Source: Glandiceps talaboti (Eukaryota; Hemichordata; Enteropneusta; Spengelidae). Taken from it: a DNA stretch of 64,000 nt. Of the stretch, positions 45,419 through 59,815 are shown piece by piece; within the stretch, counting starts at the first letter, position 1; each line of letters begins with the position of its first letter. The translations under genes were made by a program, and so were the position numbers. The stretch is from the NCBI RefSeq assembly GCF_964340395.1, contig NC_135563.1:15774651-15838650 (forward strand). The letters run 5' to 3'. A model generated the notes under the pieces. The model was not told the origin of the DNA and made no database searches. It saw nothing but the letters and a program-made list of their open reading frames with translations.

Positions 45419-47076
45419 ATTTGATATTATGTCGATTCCATACAGAGAAAGGCCATTCACCCTGCAACAAATAGATAGTAATATTTCTATGATCAGATAG
45501 TACGATTGATTTATTATCGACATATGATGCGTGTATGGACTCCCCGTACAGATGAGCTTAATTCGTCTGGTCTCTTACCTAGTAATGATACCGATAACAG
45601 TAGTTACATGTATGACACCGGAAAACGAAGTATCGACTGCACACATGCACAGTCTGGTAGAATTAAACGACGCATCACATTGTTGCTATAAAAAGCTTGT
45701 GGTCATTTTGTCTTAAACAATCAACCGGTGCCACTGGAACGATGTTTTTTTTTTAAATTTTGTAAAACGTAATACAGTGTTGGACGATAATGACCCCATC
45801 TGTCAATAAGAAACAATATCTAACCATAAACACCTAACTACCAGAGATACGACCGTATATAGTATAATTATAATAACCACGGAGAAGTCATATACTGTCT
45901 AATATTTCGTAAGCACGTGTGATTATGTTTCTCATGCATGGTAACTGACAAAAACGTTAACTTTCGCTCTCATGAAGTCGGGCAAAATCAAAGCAAAGAC
46001 CGTACCTTGGCGGACTCCTATGCTAATCAAGTAGTACTGTAGCCTACGGATTAGATTCCACACCACGGTTTTTGACACTGTACTGCAAACCCAACCATTA
46101 CTTTCATCTTACAAACTATGTGCGTCATCAAGTTGTTGATCTTATATGGAAGCACTGGAGAGTAAATCACGGAATTTCACTCCTTTTTCACTTACCTTGA
46201 GTAAGTATCGTTCACGTTCACTTAATGTCAAAGCTCAATATTGTATGCATGCACTTCAAAAACATTATACATGGAACACTTAAGTTCAAATTTGAAATTT
46301 GATCCATTTCTTTCAAAAGCCATCACTTGAAATGTGTTTTAAATGTGTCATTGTGCTTAAATGGATACCATACTTTACAACAAATGTATACAACTGTAGA
46401 TTATTGAATAACGTTTCAGAAAGTACTTTAAATTGGATTTAATATCAAAGCTTGAATTTTAAGACATTTTAAAAAAAGAATGTACTATTTTACATTAAAA
46501 CTATAATTTGATACCTTTTTCAATGCTTCCTCGAGAGCTACTTTTGCTGTTTTTGAAAGAGATTCATCAATGGCTTCATTTTATATACTGCAAAGACGAC
46601 ACTGCGAATATTAATCATTCAGTTAGTGAAATAAAATAACGTCGACCAGGTTAACTTTTCTACTTAGCAAACACAGGTCAGATAGAATACATTATCGCTA
46701 TCTGATACGGTAATCATGATCCTTTGAGGGTTTTAAAAATGAAGATAACTGAAGAATAGCACAAGCGAGTCACGTACGGCTGACAATACTTGATAGCCCG
46801 TCTGAGGAGTTATCAATATGACAAAGTATGGGTACTGTACATGTGTAAGTACGATTAAACAAACTATCCTATTACACTTAATGTATCGAAAATTGCTCTA
46901 TTCTGTTATTGGATTTTTAAACTTCGTATTATGTTTCCTATGCTTTCAGAAAATGAAAAGTGGGTATACAAATCAAGATACAAATTTAAATGGTTACTCG
47001 TGTAAAGCAGGTCATATTTAATACACCAGTAGACTTGAATTGTGTGTGTAGGAAACTATGTACGTCGTCAATCTGT
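45419..47076. other. Intergenic, nothing recognised
   Basis: Only short open frames without family resemblance. Confidence 0.5.
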
Positions 47077-47370
47077 GTATGTATGTATGTATGTATGTAT
47101 GTATGTATGTAGAAATGCATAAGGAACTAATAAATCAGTCCGTATATATAGCTGTTAAATCCGACGTTTCGAATAAATATTCTTTTTCAAAGGAAAAATT
47201 GGCGAGATAGAGAAATGCCAGGTGAAAACACGAACATTTCTAAAATAAAATATGTATGTATGTATGCATGCATGCATGCATGCATGCATGCATGTATGTA
47301 TGTATGTATGTATGTAAGTATGTATGTATGTATGTATGTATGTATGTATGTATGTATGTATGTATGTATG
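47077..47370. repeat. Two (GTAT)n arrays flanking a unique segment
   Basis: GTAT units at 47077-47111 and 47251-47370. The second contains a GCAT block at about 47266-47293. The segment between holds the element remnant described separately. Confidence 0.95.
47155..47200 (-). mobile_element. Possible Penelope/hammerhead-type retroelement remnant
   Basis: On the - strand, a TTTGAAAAAG run leads into a small GAATA/TATTC hairpin and then CGAAACGTCGGATTTAAC. This layout resembles degenerate hammerhead-like ends found in Penelope-type retroelements of invertebrates. The core CTGATGA is not intact, so an active ribozyme is unlikely. Confidence 0.3.
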
Positions 47371-48765
47371 AACTATAATATTTGATCCTCTAAAGAAAAC
47401 AAATGGTGTAATTTATATAAATACACCGAACTCGTCATAAATATTCTAAGAATCTCATTTATAATAAAAGGACTGGTATGACCGAAGATGTGTTATTAAG
47501 ATGAAATATTACAATCATATTCATCCACCCTAAAATACAGTAAAGAGTGGAATAACAATTAGTTTTTCTTGGAGAAGCTAAAATGTTACAACTAAGTGTC
47601 ACTGACTTGGCGCTTCAGTATCGTACCGTACCCTAGACTTAGGCCCCTGTTTTGTTAACAAGGGAGTATGGTGAGCGTAATGAGAGATGATACCTCCATA
47701 GGGAACATATACTTGGGGAATGTATGATACCAACGAGATTACAAGATGGTAAACAGATAGTGGCGAATATAAAACAAGTTAAAGGAGTCCATTGGGAGAG
47801 ACTTTATTCAAATTATGCTAGAAACAAAATGCACGGACACGTTATCAAATATAGGTTTATACTCCCGATAACAGTAACTACATTCTTCCTAGAAAAAAAT
47901 AAAACGTGATGCTTTTTTCTCTCGATATTATCTGTTAATTTAACTATTATTCCTTCGGCGAAAATGAGAGAGAAAGAGCATGTGTCGTACCCAATATAAG
48001 ATTTATTTCTTGGGAAAGACATTTTTACGTGTCAAATGGCAAGTTGTATAACTTGAAAATAGGATATTGTCTTATCTAGAATCTAACACATATAAAATCA
48101 GACGAACCTAATCACAGAACTGTTCCAACATATCGTGCACGGCTGTATTATTCATAGGTATATTATCATTGTTACAGAATGGTGGGCTTATTTCTAATGG
48201 TTAATGAAGATGACTCCTTCTTGAAACATTCACATAGAAGGCTAAAATCATTTGCAATATTTCAAAATTATGAAATATGAAAACGATTAAGTATAGTATA
48301 TGTAAAATTTGATGTAACTAGTGTCCCTTCAAAAAAATAACCCAAGCCGTACCAGTGATTACTTGCACTGCTGCGCGCGCATACTATTTGTATTTGCACT
48401 GCAGTAAATTCATTGAAGTGTACTTATACTTGTATGCAAATGAGCGCGCGACTGGTCTTTGTACACGAATCAGGTGAACTCACATTAGTATTACTTAAGA
48501 ACTTTGCTATTTCGGATTAACATGTAATAATAACAGAATCCTATGATGCATGGTGAAAGTCAAAATTGGTACATGGGATATATGCACTGGTGTCTGACGT
48601 GCTTTCTGTTGCACTTTCATTGCTACGTTCATGAAAGTATGGCCGCAGAGCTAGAGTAGAGATCCCCACAAGCACTCTTACAAATAACACGGGTACACCC
48701 ACGCGTAATTAATGGTGTTCATACTCGTCCATATCGTGCATTACATTGATTCATAAATGACTTTG
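47371..48765. other. Intergenic, nothing recognised
   Basis: A CpG-rich imperfect palindrome (GCGCGCGCATAC, then GTATGC and GCGCGCG) occurs near 48375-48450. Nothing else was recognised. Confidence 0.45.
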
Positions 48766-49290
48766 AAGTAAAGGATCACTGTAAATGATACCCCAAAACC
48801 ATGTTTCCCGTGGTTCAGCTCTGCTTTGATGTTCGCTCATATATTACCTCGAGAACTGTATCTAGGATGCTTTAACGACCTCCTTTGCCACATATCTTCA
48901 ATAGTGTGACAGCTAACTTTAAAATTTAAAGTATGGGTCATTATTTTTCAAATAACATCTTCCAAAACATGGTGTCCGACACTCGGACAACAAGTCTTTG
49001 ATACATACATTTTCATAAAAGACCATGTGTTGTGCATGAAATACCTTGAAAATTGTATTGTGTATCTCTCTATGTGCGCGCGTGGTATGGTTCAAGTGAA
49101 GACTGAACTTTGAAGTTAGGTTCATTATAAATGGCATCCCCAAGAGCACGGTTCTCAAGGTTCAACTATATTGTGATGCAAGTTCATAATATTACCTGTG
49201 ACGTGCACGATACATCATGAAAACTGATGTCGAGGAGCAAGGTAAAGGTCGGCATGACCAAATGAAAGGTCATCGATGATAACATGAGTC
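48766..49290. repeat. Three diverged repeat units of about 175 bp
   Basis: Units near 48770, 48934 and 49117 share a GGNTCA start, an AAATGNCAYCCC-like core, a CAAGAGCACGGTT or CCAAAACATGGTG segment, and ATATTACCT (units 1 and 3). Similarity is eroded. Confidence 0.4.
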
Positions 49291-52149
49291 CAGACACTTG
49301 AAACGTGTTTTTGATATCTTTGTGTATACGTACTACTATTAGCAGATTTAAGACAAATACTGATGTTATATAATCATATTTTATACGTGTACTAAAAATC
49401 TCATATGATCCACGTAATATGTATATAGTTCAAATAAGCCACACTCTTACATGAAGGTCCATGAAGCACGAATTCTGCAATATGTAAGGAATGGATTGAC
49501 TTCGGAATTTGATCTTGAATGTTATGGTTGATGTTGATGTTGATGTGAATTTGATCTGAGAGCAATGTCATGGTATATCTTTTACCAATGCGTTTGGCAA
49601 TTTTTACTGTTATACGCAAATGTTATACAAGTGTAATTCACATTTGAAAAAGCACCAGCCTCACTTCAATCATATCAAAATGCATGTGTTGTGTTCACTG
49701 TTTGTACATTAAATGTGTCCAGGAAAGAACCAAATTTGCCCATGTATATAATGGTCCGTATGCATATACAGGCACAGGTATACACTGAATTACAGCATGG
49801 AATTCATATCTATATAGCCAATTTGGACAAGGATGGTATCGCGATCTTGCTTCAAGCGAAATGTCCAATTCCATTTTCCCCCATTTAGTTGACAATTTCT
49901 TTCTTAAACGCAATCAAAGCATGGTTTTGCAGCCATTTTCGAGGCTGTGTTTTTTTTAGAGTTGCTCTATTAATCTTCTGTTCGCACTGCATGAAAGCTC
50001 ACATTGACAATAACACCTGCAATGGTTGCAACTGAAGTTCTTTCAAGGAGATTGTATTACATATAATGACTTATTCTAGATGTTATATTGAATATGGTAT
50101 GTGAATCGCTCAAAGGTAAACTCGCGTGTGCAGCTGTTCACATTACATGATGGCAAGAATAAAGTAACAATACTACGAATAAGATGTGATGACAAATAAT
50201 AATAGATCTGTAACTTATAATGTTTTTATCATGTTCACACATAAAGTCGTTTCACCATCTATGACTACAAATAAATGTTAATCTATAGAAGATGCAATAT
50301 ACTGCCAGATAAACAGAATCAAAAGTAACATATGTAAGGGGTAGTCTAACAATACCCATTTACCCATCAAGTGTTCCAGATACAGCATATATAGCTTTAA
50401 AATCTTTGTTTTGAAGTCACCATTTGAAGTCACCAAGAAATATTAAGCATGTTCTTACTTAGGTGTGTTTTACTTAATATAAGTTGCATTGTGCTTTCAT
50501 ATATGTTCATAAGCATACGCACGATCGCCATTGAGTCTTTATATTATAATATCTCATTTGACGTTTTACCCTGCGAGGAAAAAACACACGTCATTAGTGA
50601 AATTGTAACCTTTTAATCATTCTGTTGACATTGGAGTCTATAAGTCTGATGTATGTCAGACTGAAACGAGCTTAAACTAGAACACACTTTACTGTGATAC
50701 CAACATCACTATACTTAGTGCACCATTTTCTTTCTCTATAAAACATCTGCCAATCTATTAAAATGATATTTTTCAAGAGTTCTCTGACTGAAGTCCTCAA
50801 GACTGTGTATAGGGCAATTATATATCAGTCAAGTTAAAATGATATAAGCTTAATGTTCTTTATTCTTCATATCCATTAACAGCAAATCGTTTGGAAATAC
50901 GTAATAATTATCCTTTAAACTGTAGAATATACAGGAACGCTATAGTAAATAAGATTTGATTGAAGTATTTCATCATCAAATATTGAAAAGTCACTTTTAA
51001 ACCGTTCAAGTATATATGACAACTTATCGAACACTTGTGTGCTCCTGTCAATAAACTTACTGTCGATATTTTGAACCGAGCTTTTAAGATTCAGTTGAAC
51101 ATACTTGTAAAACACATGAAGCCCCTCGTGAGTAGGCACTCTTTTGAAGTAGATAGACGTCAAATTTATAGTCTAGCTTGCAGCTAAAAGACATACAACT
51201 CGAAAAATCCTAATGCATAAAGGTATTACGAGCTATGTCATTGAAAATAAACCAGCCTATGGTCAAATGTATCCATTGTTAATCCCTTAAAGGGGCTTGT
51301 GAACAGAGGATAAGTAGAGCTTAAACTGATAATGGTCTGACTGAGCCATGCAACAAAAATTCTTAACATAATAGGATGATCTTCGATAATGCACATGTCT
51401 CTGTTTAATCCCTGAAGTGGGTGTGCCATTCTTAAAAGAAACAACAGCAATATAGTAATCATTTGACCAAATTAATACAAACACACAAACAGCTATATAC
51501 ATACACAGGCAATCATTTCTTAGAAATAAACAATGAAAAGTACACATCGTCTTTAATTTCACCGCTAGATTCAGTGCTTAAGGTAGAACCTAAAAATCGT
51601 GACTTCAAATTTTCCTCAAAGCGTAGATAATAAAAAGGCTTTAGAGTCCTGATTGTTTCATTTGCCTCCTATACAGAAGTTTATTAATCCCTTATCATAA
51701 TTATACCCCAGGCCATATAATAACACAAATCTGCTTTTAATAAGAATAACATTTTCCCCAAACACACTAGGGGCCGTCTTTAGAAGAACCCGCCAATGTA
51801 ATGATTATTAGCTGTCATGATATTACCAATGAAAAAAAGGTCAGTGCTCATGGCTGGAAGCTACACTGATTTTTCCGATCATGCTGGTCATTTTGATTAG
51901 ATAATTAGGTGGTTTATCATGTCCAGAGGAGGGTTATGCAAGAAAGGAGAAATGGTTAGGGTCTATAACGAAGAAAATACATCATACGACTTTTACAGTT
52001 ATCTATTGGTAAAGAAGATTACGAGGAAGAGAAAACTTTGGGAAGGGATTATCACTTTTTGGACTTCCTGGAGTCAAGTTACAGTTTTTGTATCAGAACA
52101 GTTACATAAATAATTGAATGATGTTTACTGCTTTACAAGGTCATCTGTA
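49291..52149. other. Intergenic, weak open frames only
   Basis: An 82-codon frame on the - strand at 50915-51163 looks protein-like (helical, charged), but I recognise no family. Nothing else is supportable. Confidence 0.4.
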
Positions 52150-52580
52150 GACTGAAAAGATCCGTCCTGGTTTCCGCTTATGTAACCACTCGCTACTCCA
52201 GGCTGTACTTAGAATTGGATCGTGTTATACAAGCGGAAATAAGGCGAACAAAATAATTGTGTGTTTCCGATATCATGGCCTCAAAAATTGGGCAGGTCGC
52301 CGGATTTTAATTGTTTTTAATGTTGAAAAATATTCAACCAAAAAGCAAACAAAACGTCGGTCAGAATACTCCCTCTGTGATAGAGTGATGAAATATGTAC
52401 AGGCCTCACTGAGGGAAGAAAACAGACGTGCATGAAGGTCAAGAAGGCGGAATTTCTGATCGTTTTTGTTTTAAATGTATAAAAAATGTTTAGGGTCGGC
52501 GGCTTAAACTATGGTCGATCGAGTTATCGGAAACACTACTTTTTATTTTACCTAATGACGGATCTTAAAATATATATACC
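52150..52580. repeat. Dispersed repeat family 2, copy 2, with imperfect palindrome
   Basis: AAAAAATGTTTAGGGTCGGC at about 52483, a GGTCGATCGAGTTATCGGAA block and a T-rich end match 15590-15670. Upstream, TTCCGCTTATGTAAC (about 52170) and GTTATACAAGCGGAA (about 52228) form an imperfect inverted pair. Confidence 0.5.
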
Positions 52581-55123
52581 ATCGGCTGACATCAAAGTGA
52601 TACATCTCAAATAGTAAAACAAATCTATCTTTTAGATAACCATTGTGGAAAAACATAATACCATATTTGGACGAAATGGCCTACTCGACCCAGTCTACTA
52701 ATATACACATTTACGAAGATTAGATAAGATAGCTGGTGGGCTCATGAATAATTAAAATGTGTAATGATTTGAATTATTGCAATCCCTTATTAGGCTTACT
52801 AGGCATATAAAATATATTGAAAGTCCTTTCACACAATGTTATCAATATTTAGCTACCATGACAACTTACACAAAATCGTGCTTTCATACAAAATATTAAG
52901 CTTAACCCAGTTACATTGGTAAACCGTCTATAATAGGTGATAATATCAACCATGCAATCGATACCTTCCTTCTGCGGCTCGATAGTCGACAAATTACAGA
53001 TGTATAAAATAACAACTTTCATTTTACCACTTCATGGTCCTTGTGGTATTTAAACGTCATATTCAAATTCATTGCAACTATATACCCGTAAACATGCTCA
53101 CCCTTAGGGTACCAATTGGTTGGTTGTTAGTATACATCCGCCCATTGTCATCTCAAAGTTCATCAACAGCAGTCTGACCCCATACCCACTCCAAGGCACA
53201 ATATATTTTTTCTGTGATATGCCCTTAAATATCTACGATATATCACTTCGCTTTCAAACAGGCGAACAGTTCATTTGGTTGGTTGTTCAAAAGTTTTAAA
53301 AAAGAAACTCAATCGTGTCGTGCATGTCAATGACGTAACAATTGTAAATACAAGTGCCATGTAGTCTCACCAGTTTCAAAGTTGTGAGGGTTATGTAAAC
53401 CTCATCACCTCAGATCTCAACAGTTATCACTACGTATGTGGAAAGTAGTCTGCCCTGAAACACGAAATGTGGACTTAGTTTTGACGTATTTATTGGATTT
53501 ATTCCAGGCTACATACACAGCTGCAAACGCATTCTAATTATTGTAGATAATCAAAGACTGTTCCTGAAATGGCACCGTCTTCAGTGTGTACTGAGAAAAA
53601 CGCCAGTCGAGCAAGTACTAGTATCAGTGCTAAATACCATTCAATTTGTATGACAGTGAATACAAAGTGTGCGTCATCTCCAACCACATTTTCATTTGGA
53701 AACCTATCAAATTGATGCACCTTGGGAAGTTTTACAATTGATATTTTTAGCATGAGTGCCGGGGGTAAAGGAAAGTGGGAGTCGATGCCCACAATGACTT
53801 AGTGAATTGCACGTATACAGATTCTTACCACAAAATGATAAACAACAACAGCGAACTATAAATTATAACGAATAATAACGCAGAGTCTCCCTGTTGATTT
53901 GGTTAGTTCCTGGGTCATTTGAAGCAGACCATGGAAGTATGTGTGAGCAGACTAAGGTTATAAAAATAATTTGACAACAATGTACTTCCTTTTGAAAAAA
54001 AACACATGAGTATAAACAGGTAACATGTTAATCCAAATAATATAGATTTGGAATAATTATATTTGGTTGTATTCTGGCGTCAAGTGAAATTTGCACAATT
54101 TTTAGGACTCAATAAGTAACACTAGCAGGAATATTCATGATATTTATTCAGGAATACCTCTCTTTCTTAATAGCCTCCGTTTATTCTGTTGGCGCATGGA
54201 ATTGACATTTGATGATGACGCTTAACGGTCAAAATCCTACCCGTGACCCATTTCTAGCTCCTTAATATATTCCTGTTTAGGTATTACAAATTTAAAACTA
54301 TACCTATAAGGTTACAACGATAAGGCGATTATGATGGCAACCTATGGTTTGATAAATCCTGAAAACGAACCAGGCTTAAGAATATGGCATATGACAAGGT
54401 CAACTTAACTGACATCATTATTGTCATATGAATCAGCGACAATCAGTGACTACGTCTTGTGATGTCACAAGTATTATATGAATGATATTTTAAGTCGTGA
54501 CCTTTTACAAATTTTTACTCACGTATGAATCCATACTATTGTTTTAGGCTTAATGCATGACAGTATATTTGTGAGAACAGTGTTGAAAACTAACTGTATG
54601 TACTCCTACAACAGACACAATAGTTTTCAAAAACATGTCCTCCATTTACAAAGTCAGTTGTATACATGAACGAAGGGTTAAAATTGAGTCGCACAAATTA
54701 ATGTTGTGTGTCTGCGTCTTTCTAACATTCACGAAAATAGGTATATAAAAGAAATTGTTCACAAGTCAATCATAAACTGTAAGGTGATAAATACACTGCC
54801 TACATCAAAACAGGTTGGCCAGAATTTCCGATCTAGGTGATTTAGTGGTCCGAAGCTGATAGGCATATGGCCATGTCTGTTTGTTTAATGTTCTGTACAT
54901 ATCAGTACAGTGACAAGTAATTTCAATCGAAAAAAGCCATGCTCTGCTCTGTCAACGTTACACTTGTCTAGTTCACGGTGTTTCAAGTGAAGGAACCATT
55001 CAATCAGAAGGTATAGGGGATATCAAATTGTAATTCAGTTATACCCTGAAGTGGATTATTCTGGTTAATTACTATTCAGGGAAAAATGAGAAAAGTATGT
55101 GGTATACAATTGTAATAACGTGT
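52581..55123. other. Intergenic, nothing recognised
   Basis: 2.5 kb of AT-rich sequence without identifiable features. Confidence 0.5.
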
Positions 55124-55436
55124 CCATTCATTCATTCATTCATTCATTCACTGACTGACTGACTGACTGACTGACTGACTGACTGACTGACTGACTGACT
55201 GACTGACTGACTGACTGACTGACTGACTGACTGACTGACTGACTGACTGACTGACTGACTGACTGACTGACTGACTGACTGACTGACTGACTGACTGACT
55301 GACTGACTGACTGACTGACTGACTGACTGACTGACTGACTGACTGACTGACTGACTGACTCACTCACTCACTCATTCATTCATTAACCCATCCATTCATT
55401 CGTCTGTTCGTTCATTTGTTCATTCACTCATTCAAA
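55124..55436. repeat. (CATT)n-(GACT)n-(CACT/CATT)n array
   Basis: CATT units, then about 210 bp of pure GACT units, then CACT/CATT units. The GACT period makes long Ser-Val-Ser-Gln open frames that are not genes. Confidence 0.97.
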
Positions 55437-57491
55437 TGTTTAGTTTAGGTGGAATGTCGACACCGTTTTGTTTTTAATAGCTTTGTTCCGTAACTTGCAA
55501 TAAAGCATTGAGTAAAAGCTTTTAAAACGCCCACATCACATGGTATCTGTGACAAAGAAGATAGCACTGATAGTTCGTACCCCTTGATTGTACCGACCTG
55601 GCATGGATGTTTATAAAACTTAACCTTTACCACCAAATGTACACATGGCCTACAAAATCTCGTCACATCTATTATCGAAGCCAATCAAATACAATAAATG
55701 GACAGAAGGTTGGAAATTTGCAGACAGTCATGATGATATAGAATTTCAACAAAGAGACGGAAAATCTGATAAAAATATCACTCCTTTAAATTTTAGGTGC
55801 CCGAAAGTTAGAAGTGACATTTAGTTGAGGATCCGTGCATATCGCTTTGTATCATCTCTGAGATTTACACAAATACAACGATAGACAAGAATGGTATCAT
55901 TGGATTTATGTATCAGTATTACAGCCTCAAGTACTTATATTATACTTCTTTTGCGAACACTAAAGGTAAAAATACCAAGTCACCTAGGAAATGGTAAAAC
56001 AGAGAAACGCTAAGATGTTTTTATGTATACTTTTGTTGTAATTGTTTTAAAATGCATGTAAAATTCAAAAGGGTAATGAATTATTGGCAATTTCTTTAAT
56101 TAAGCCCGAGAAATGTATCTCCATATTTATTTGGGTAGGGACATGTTAATTTATACGCCGGATTTCTTGAAGTTGAAGATGTGGATATTTTTATTGTAAT
56201 TATCAAAGATTGAGCCTTTGCAGCAATGCCAAAATATTGGCAACCTCTACTCAGATTTTAATAGCAAATTCATTCCTTGCGTACTCTATATCAGTGGTGT
56301 TTTCAGTGTCTGAGTGATAATCAGTATTTAAAAATGGCATACACATTTACTACATGACCTGTGATTTGTTGAACAGGTTACTTTGACATATGATATCCGC
56401 CTAGCTATGCATTCACGTCCCAAAGAGTTGTATAATATAGGCAACAGTTCGCTCAAAATAGAATGTTTTCTCGCTATTGCACGAGTAACAGCACGGAATA
56501 TTATTTTCGCATCCTGGGAAAGATCTCGTGTGTTACTGAAAATGTCAGATAATTACTGTATAATCATGAGTTATTGTGCCGATGGAGACCTTTGCACTAA
56601 AAACATACGATGCTCATTACTGACGGAAAGTCCGAGTGGAAAATTGGGCGTTTCTTGTGATTCATTAAAACTAAATCATACAGATGGCCAAGACATATTT
56701 GATAGCCGTAACAAAAGTATTACCAGACTACCCTTCAAATTATGAAAGGAAGTATGATATTTTGATGAATGTCATTATAAGTTGGAAGGTAGGCTGAGAC
56801 AAAGGACGGGGGTTTCGTTATAATGAAGTCGTTAAAAATCAACTGAAGTGAAATGAACAGGGCGCAGATACTAGAAACTGTGGAAAAAAGGGTAGACGTA
56901 ATGGGCAAATGTCTTAACAATAGGTATGCCATGAAATGACTGGATTCATCCATATTTATTTGCGTCAGCAGAAATACGAGGTCTGGGTTGCGAGAATGTA
57001 TTAGATTCATCTCTGTACAGGGCTATGTTTAGCTTATTTAAATGGCTTACAATGTTACTCTCAACCTGTAAGAACTTACCGGATTATTTCATCAACTATA
57101 CATACACATGATGGTTACCAATATATAATTATAAAGAAATGTAATTTCAAGACATTCAAGCGAACTAAAATACCAAAGGGTTCTCTGATTCTACGAAAAA
57201 TGAAGTAATTTATTTTATTATCTGCTTGTGCATTATGTTCATCACAAACATGGAAAGAATGGTAATTTTGAAATGAAAAGCTATTCAGACGAGTGTAAAT
57301 TAAGACTGAACTGTAGCAATCTGACATTTACAATGAAACGGACAGGGAAAATCATTTCATTTTTTAATTCGTACTTTCGCGAAAGGATATGCGAATACAC
57401 CAGACTCTATTATGCTACTTACAGTAATTGCTAATACATTTCAATATTGTGTTCTAAAGCAAATTTCATATTTGCACTGTTCATGTCACTT
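55437..57491. other. Intergenic with a 120-codon open frame
   Basis: A + frame at 56383-56745 is open for 120 codons with several Cys residues. No motif, signal peptide or splice context identifies it. Confidence 0.35.
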
Positions 57492-57607
57492 TATGTATGT
57501 ATGTATGTATGTATGTATGTATGTATGTACGTATGTACGTATGTATGTACAATGTATGTATGTACAATGTATGTATGTATGTATGTATGTATGTATGTAT
57601 GTATGTG
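57492..57607. repeat. (GTAT)n microsatellite with GTAC interruptions
   Basis: GTAT units with inner CGTATGTACGTATGTACAATG-type interruptions. Confidence 0.96.
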
Positions 57608-59645
57608 ATGTTCACCTTCTTAGTCGAAAGTTTTTCATAAATTATCACAACATATCGAAATACCACAAATGCAGAAATTTCTGAAGCATCCAAATGACAA
57701 TCTGGTTGATAAATTCTAAACCAGATTCATCAACATGCCACCCCAGCTCTTAGTCTATGGTTTAGTATAAAATTAGGCTTGTTGTTTTACGTTATACCAT
57801 TGTTTACCGTACACATAATAAAAAAAACAGTCTCTCATCTTTTTCTAAACTTAAACACTGAAATAGTTCACAGTCCTAGTTCCCTACTTATATACAATCA
57901 CAGGTTTGTGAGGTTATACAGAATTGAATGTTTTTGTCCATCAAATGCTTGCCTGAACACGTAAGTAGACAGGTTGGTCTGTTGTAGTTGCTGTATTTTC
58001 GCATTCGTGCCACCACCTTATCACAGTTGTAATTAAGGCAATGTGTATCGACCACTAAATGTGTTTTTGATACGACGAAGCTATCGGATTAGTTCTACAA
58101 CCATTCCCTCTCATGTATTATTCATCTAGGTTGAAGTGATAGTTACGGTCAATGTGAACACAAACTTTACAGAGATTAAAGTCGTTGATATGCGATAGTA
58201 TAATAAAACGGAGAGCAATTAGAGTCACGCATGAACGCAGTTGACCTCATATGCATACTGGGATATAACATTATCGTGTCGATGTCTTGCAATGTTTGGC
58301 TAAATGTGCGAATCTAAAGTTGCTTTTCAACCATGTATGGTGTGTCGAAAATACAAAAGAAATCAGGTAACTTTATTTTGTTATAGTCAGTTTTGAAAGG
58401 ATCTAAACATTGGTACTAACTCGAACTGGTATTATACCATAACTTGTAAAGTAAATTGAAAATTTAGTATAATGCTTTTACACCAGTAGGAGATTTGTCG
58501 GCTACTGGCATTTTAGGAAACCATAACTGAGATGAGATATTGTGAATGACAACACGTACCTAGGAACTGAATAAAATAACCTTTAAACCTTGTTGTGAAA
58601 TAGCTAAGGCTATGAGAAGATTTTCTCGCAGCAAGGAGATATGAATAGTCACTTCAGTACGTCGATGCCAGCAGTACGTCTACTCCTCCAAACACGCACT
58701 TGTAATACATCCTGCAATTCTCAACAAGTTTCGACGGTAATTCTATCAAAGAAAAATGTCCAGGAGATAAAAATACTAACGAATCTTGGCAATGCTTAGT
58801 ATTTAGTGTACAGATGTCATGTTAAAGTGGCACCCTGTGAATGAAAACTTTTAGTCCGAGCCCGTGTAAAACAGTACTGCCATTCATAAACACATACTAT
58901 TAGTATTGCAAAGTTGTGTCCAATGTATATGTTGGAGGGTGGAATAGTCAGAAACGTAGTAGCTATCGACACGTTCCAACCTGCAGTGTTCGTTGCAATA
59001 TTACTTGGTGCATGCATTCTGAATCATTCCCACTCCCCGAAAAATTCAATTTCACAAACAAACTTGGTAACCGACATAATTATGATGTTCATCTAGTTAA
59101 CCGAATATTTAAATGACTGTAACGACTTATAGCGTCAACCCTGAATTCCGAGCGAGAGTTGATATATTTACATATGTTGGAATGATAACGTTTTGATATT
59201 ACAAAATTCATATGGATAAAAGTTACACCCCATTATGTTTCGATGCTGAAAATATCGCTCAAACCAATATACATAACGGTTGGCGCTGACAGTCGACATA
59301 TTCTCCCCAAGACACACGTTCTAAGTTTACTACTTGCTAACTTGAGACATGGAATATGTCATCCTCAATGACAGTAATATGTCGTGACAGACGATTAGTA
59401 AAGAAGATTAGCATTCGCATGTGCTATATGGTGAGATAAAATTACATCATTGTCGATTTCAGATTATCTTAATATTCCTACCATGCCCACTTGCTTTCCA
59501 GCGTGTAATTAATATCCATTCAGTCATACAGCTTCGTAAATGAGCTGGGCTTGCATGATGGTTGAGTAGCTACAAGAGATAACCATTTCTTGTCATAATT
59601 CATTGTTTTTTATATTGATCATTGCTCTACACGTAGCCAACTGAC
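57608..59645. other. Intergenic, nothing recognised
   Basis: 2 kb of anonymous AT-rich sequence. Confidence 0.5.
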
Positions 59646-59815
59646 CCACCTATCTATCGATCCATCCTACAACTGGGGGTCAATCATCCACCCGTCCAGT
59701 CATCCATTCAGTAGTCAATGATTCATTCATTCATTCATTCATCCATCCATTCATTAGTCAATCAGCCATCTGTCCGTCCATCCATCCATTGAACTGTCCT
59801 GTCCATCCATCCACC
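59646..59815. repeat. Degenerate (CATC/CATT)n simple repeat
   Basis: Many CATC, CATT and GTCC units with irregular interruptions. An old, eroded array. Confidence 0.85.

Noticed and set aside
51238-51562. Protein-like minus-strand frames
   Set aside because: Short, overlapping in different phases, with no recognised motif or splice context.
55140-55367. Ser-Val-Ser-Gln repeat open frame
   Set aside because: Encoded by a pure GACT array; no start context or flanking exon.
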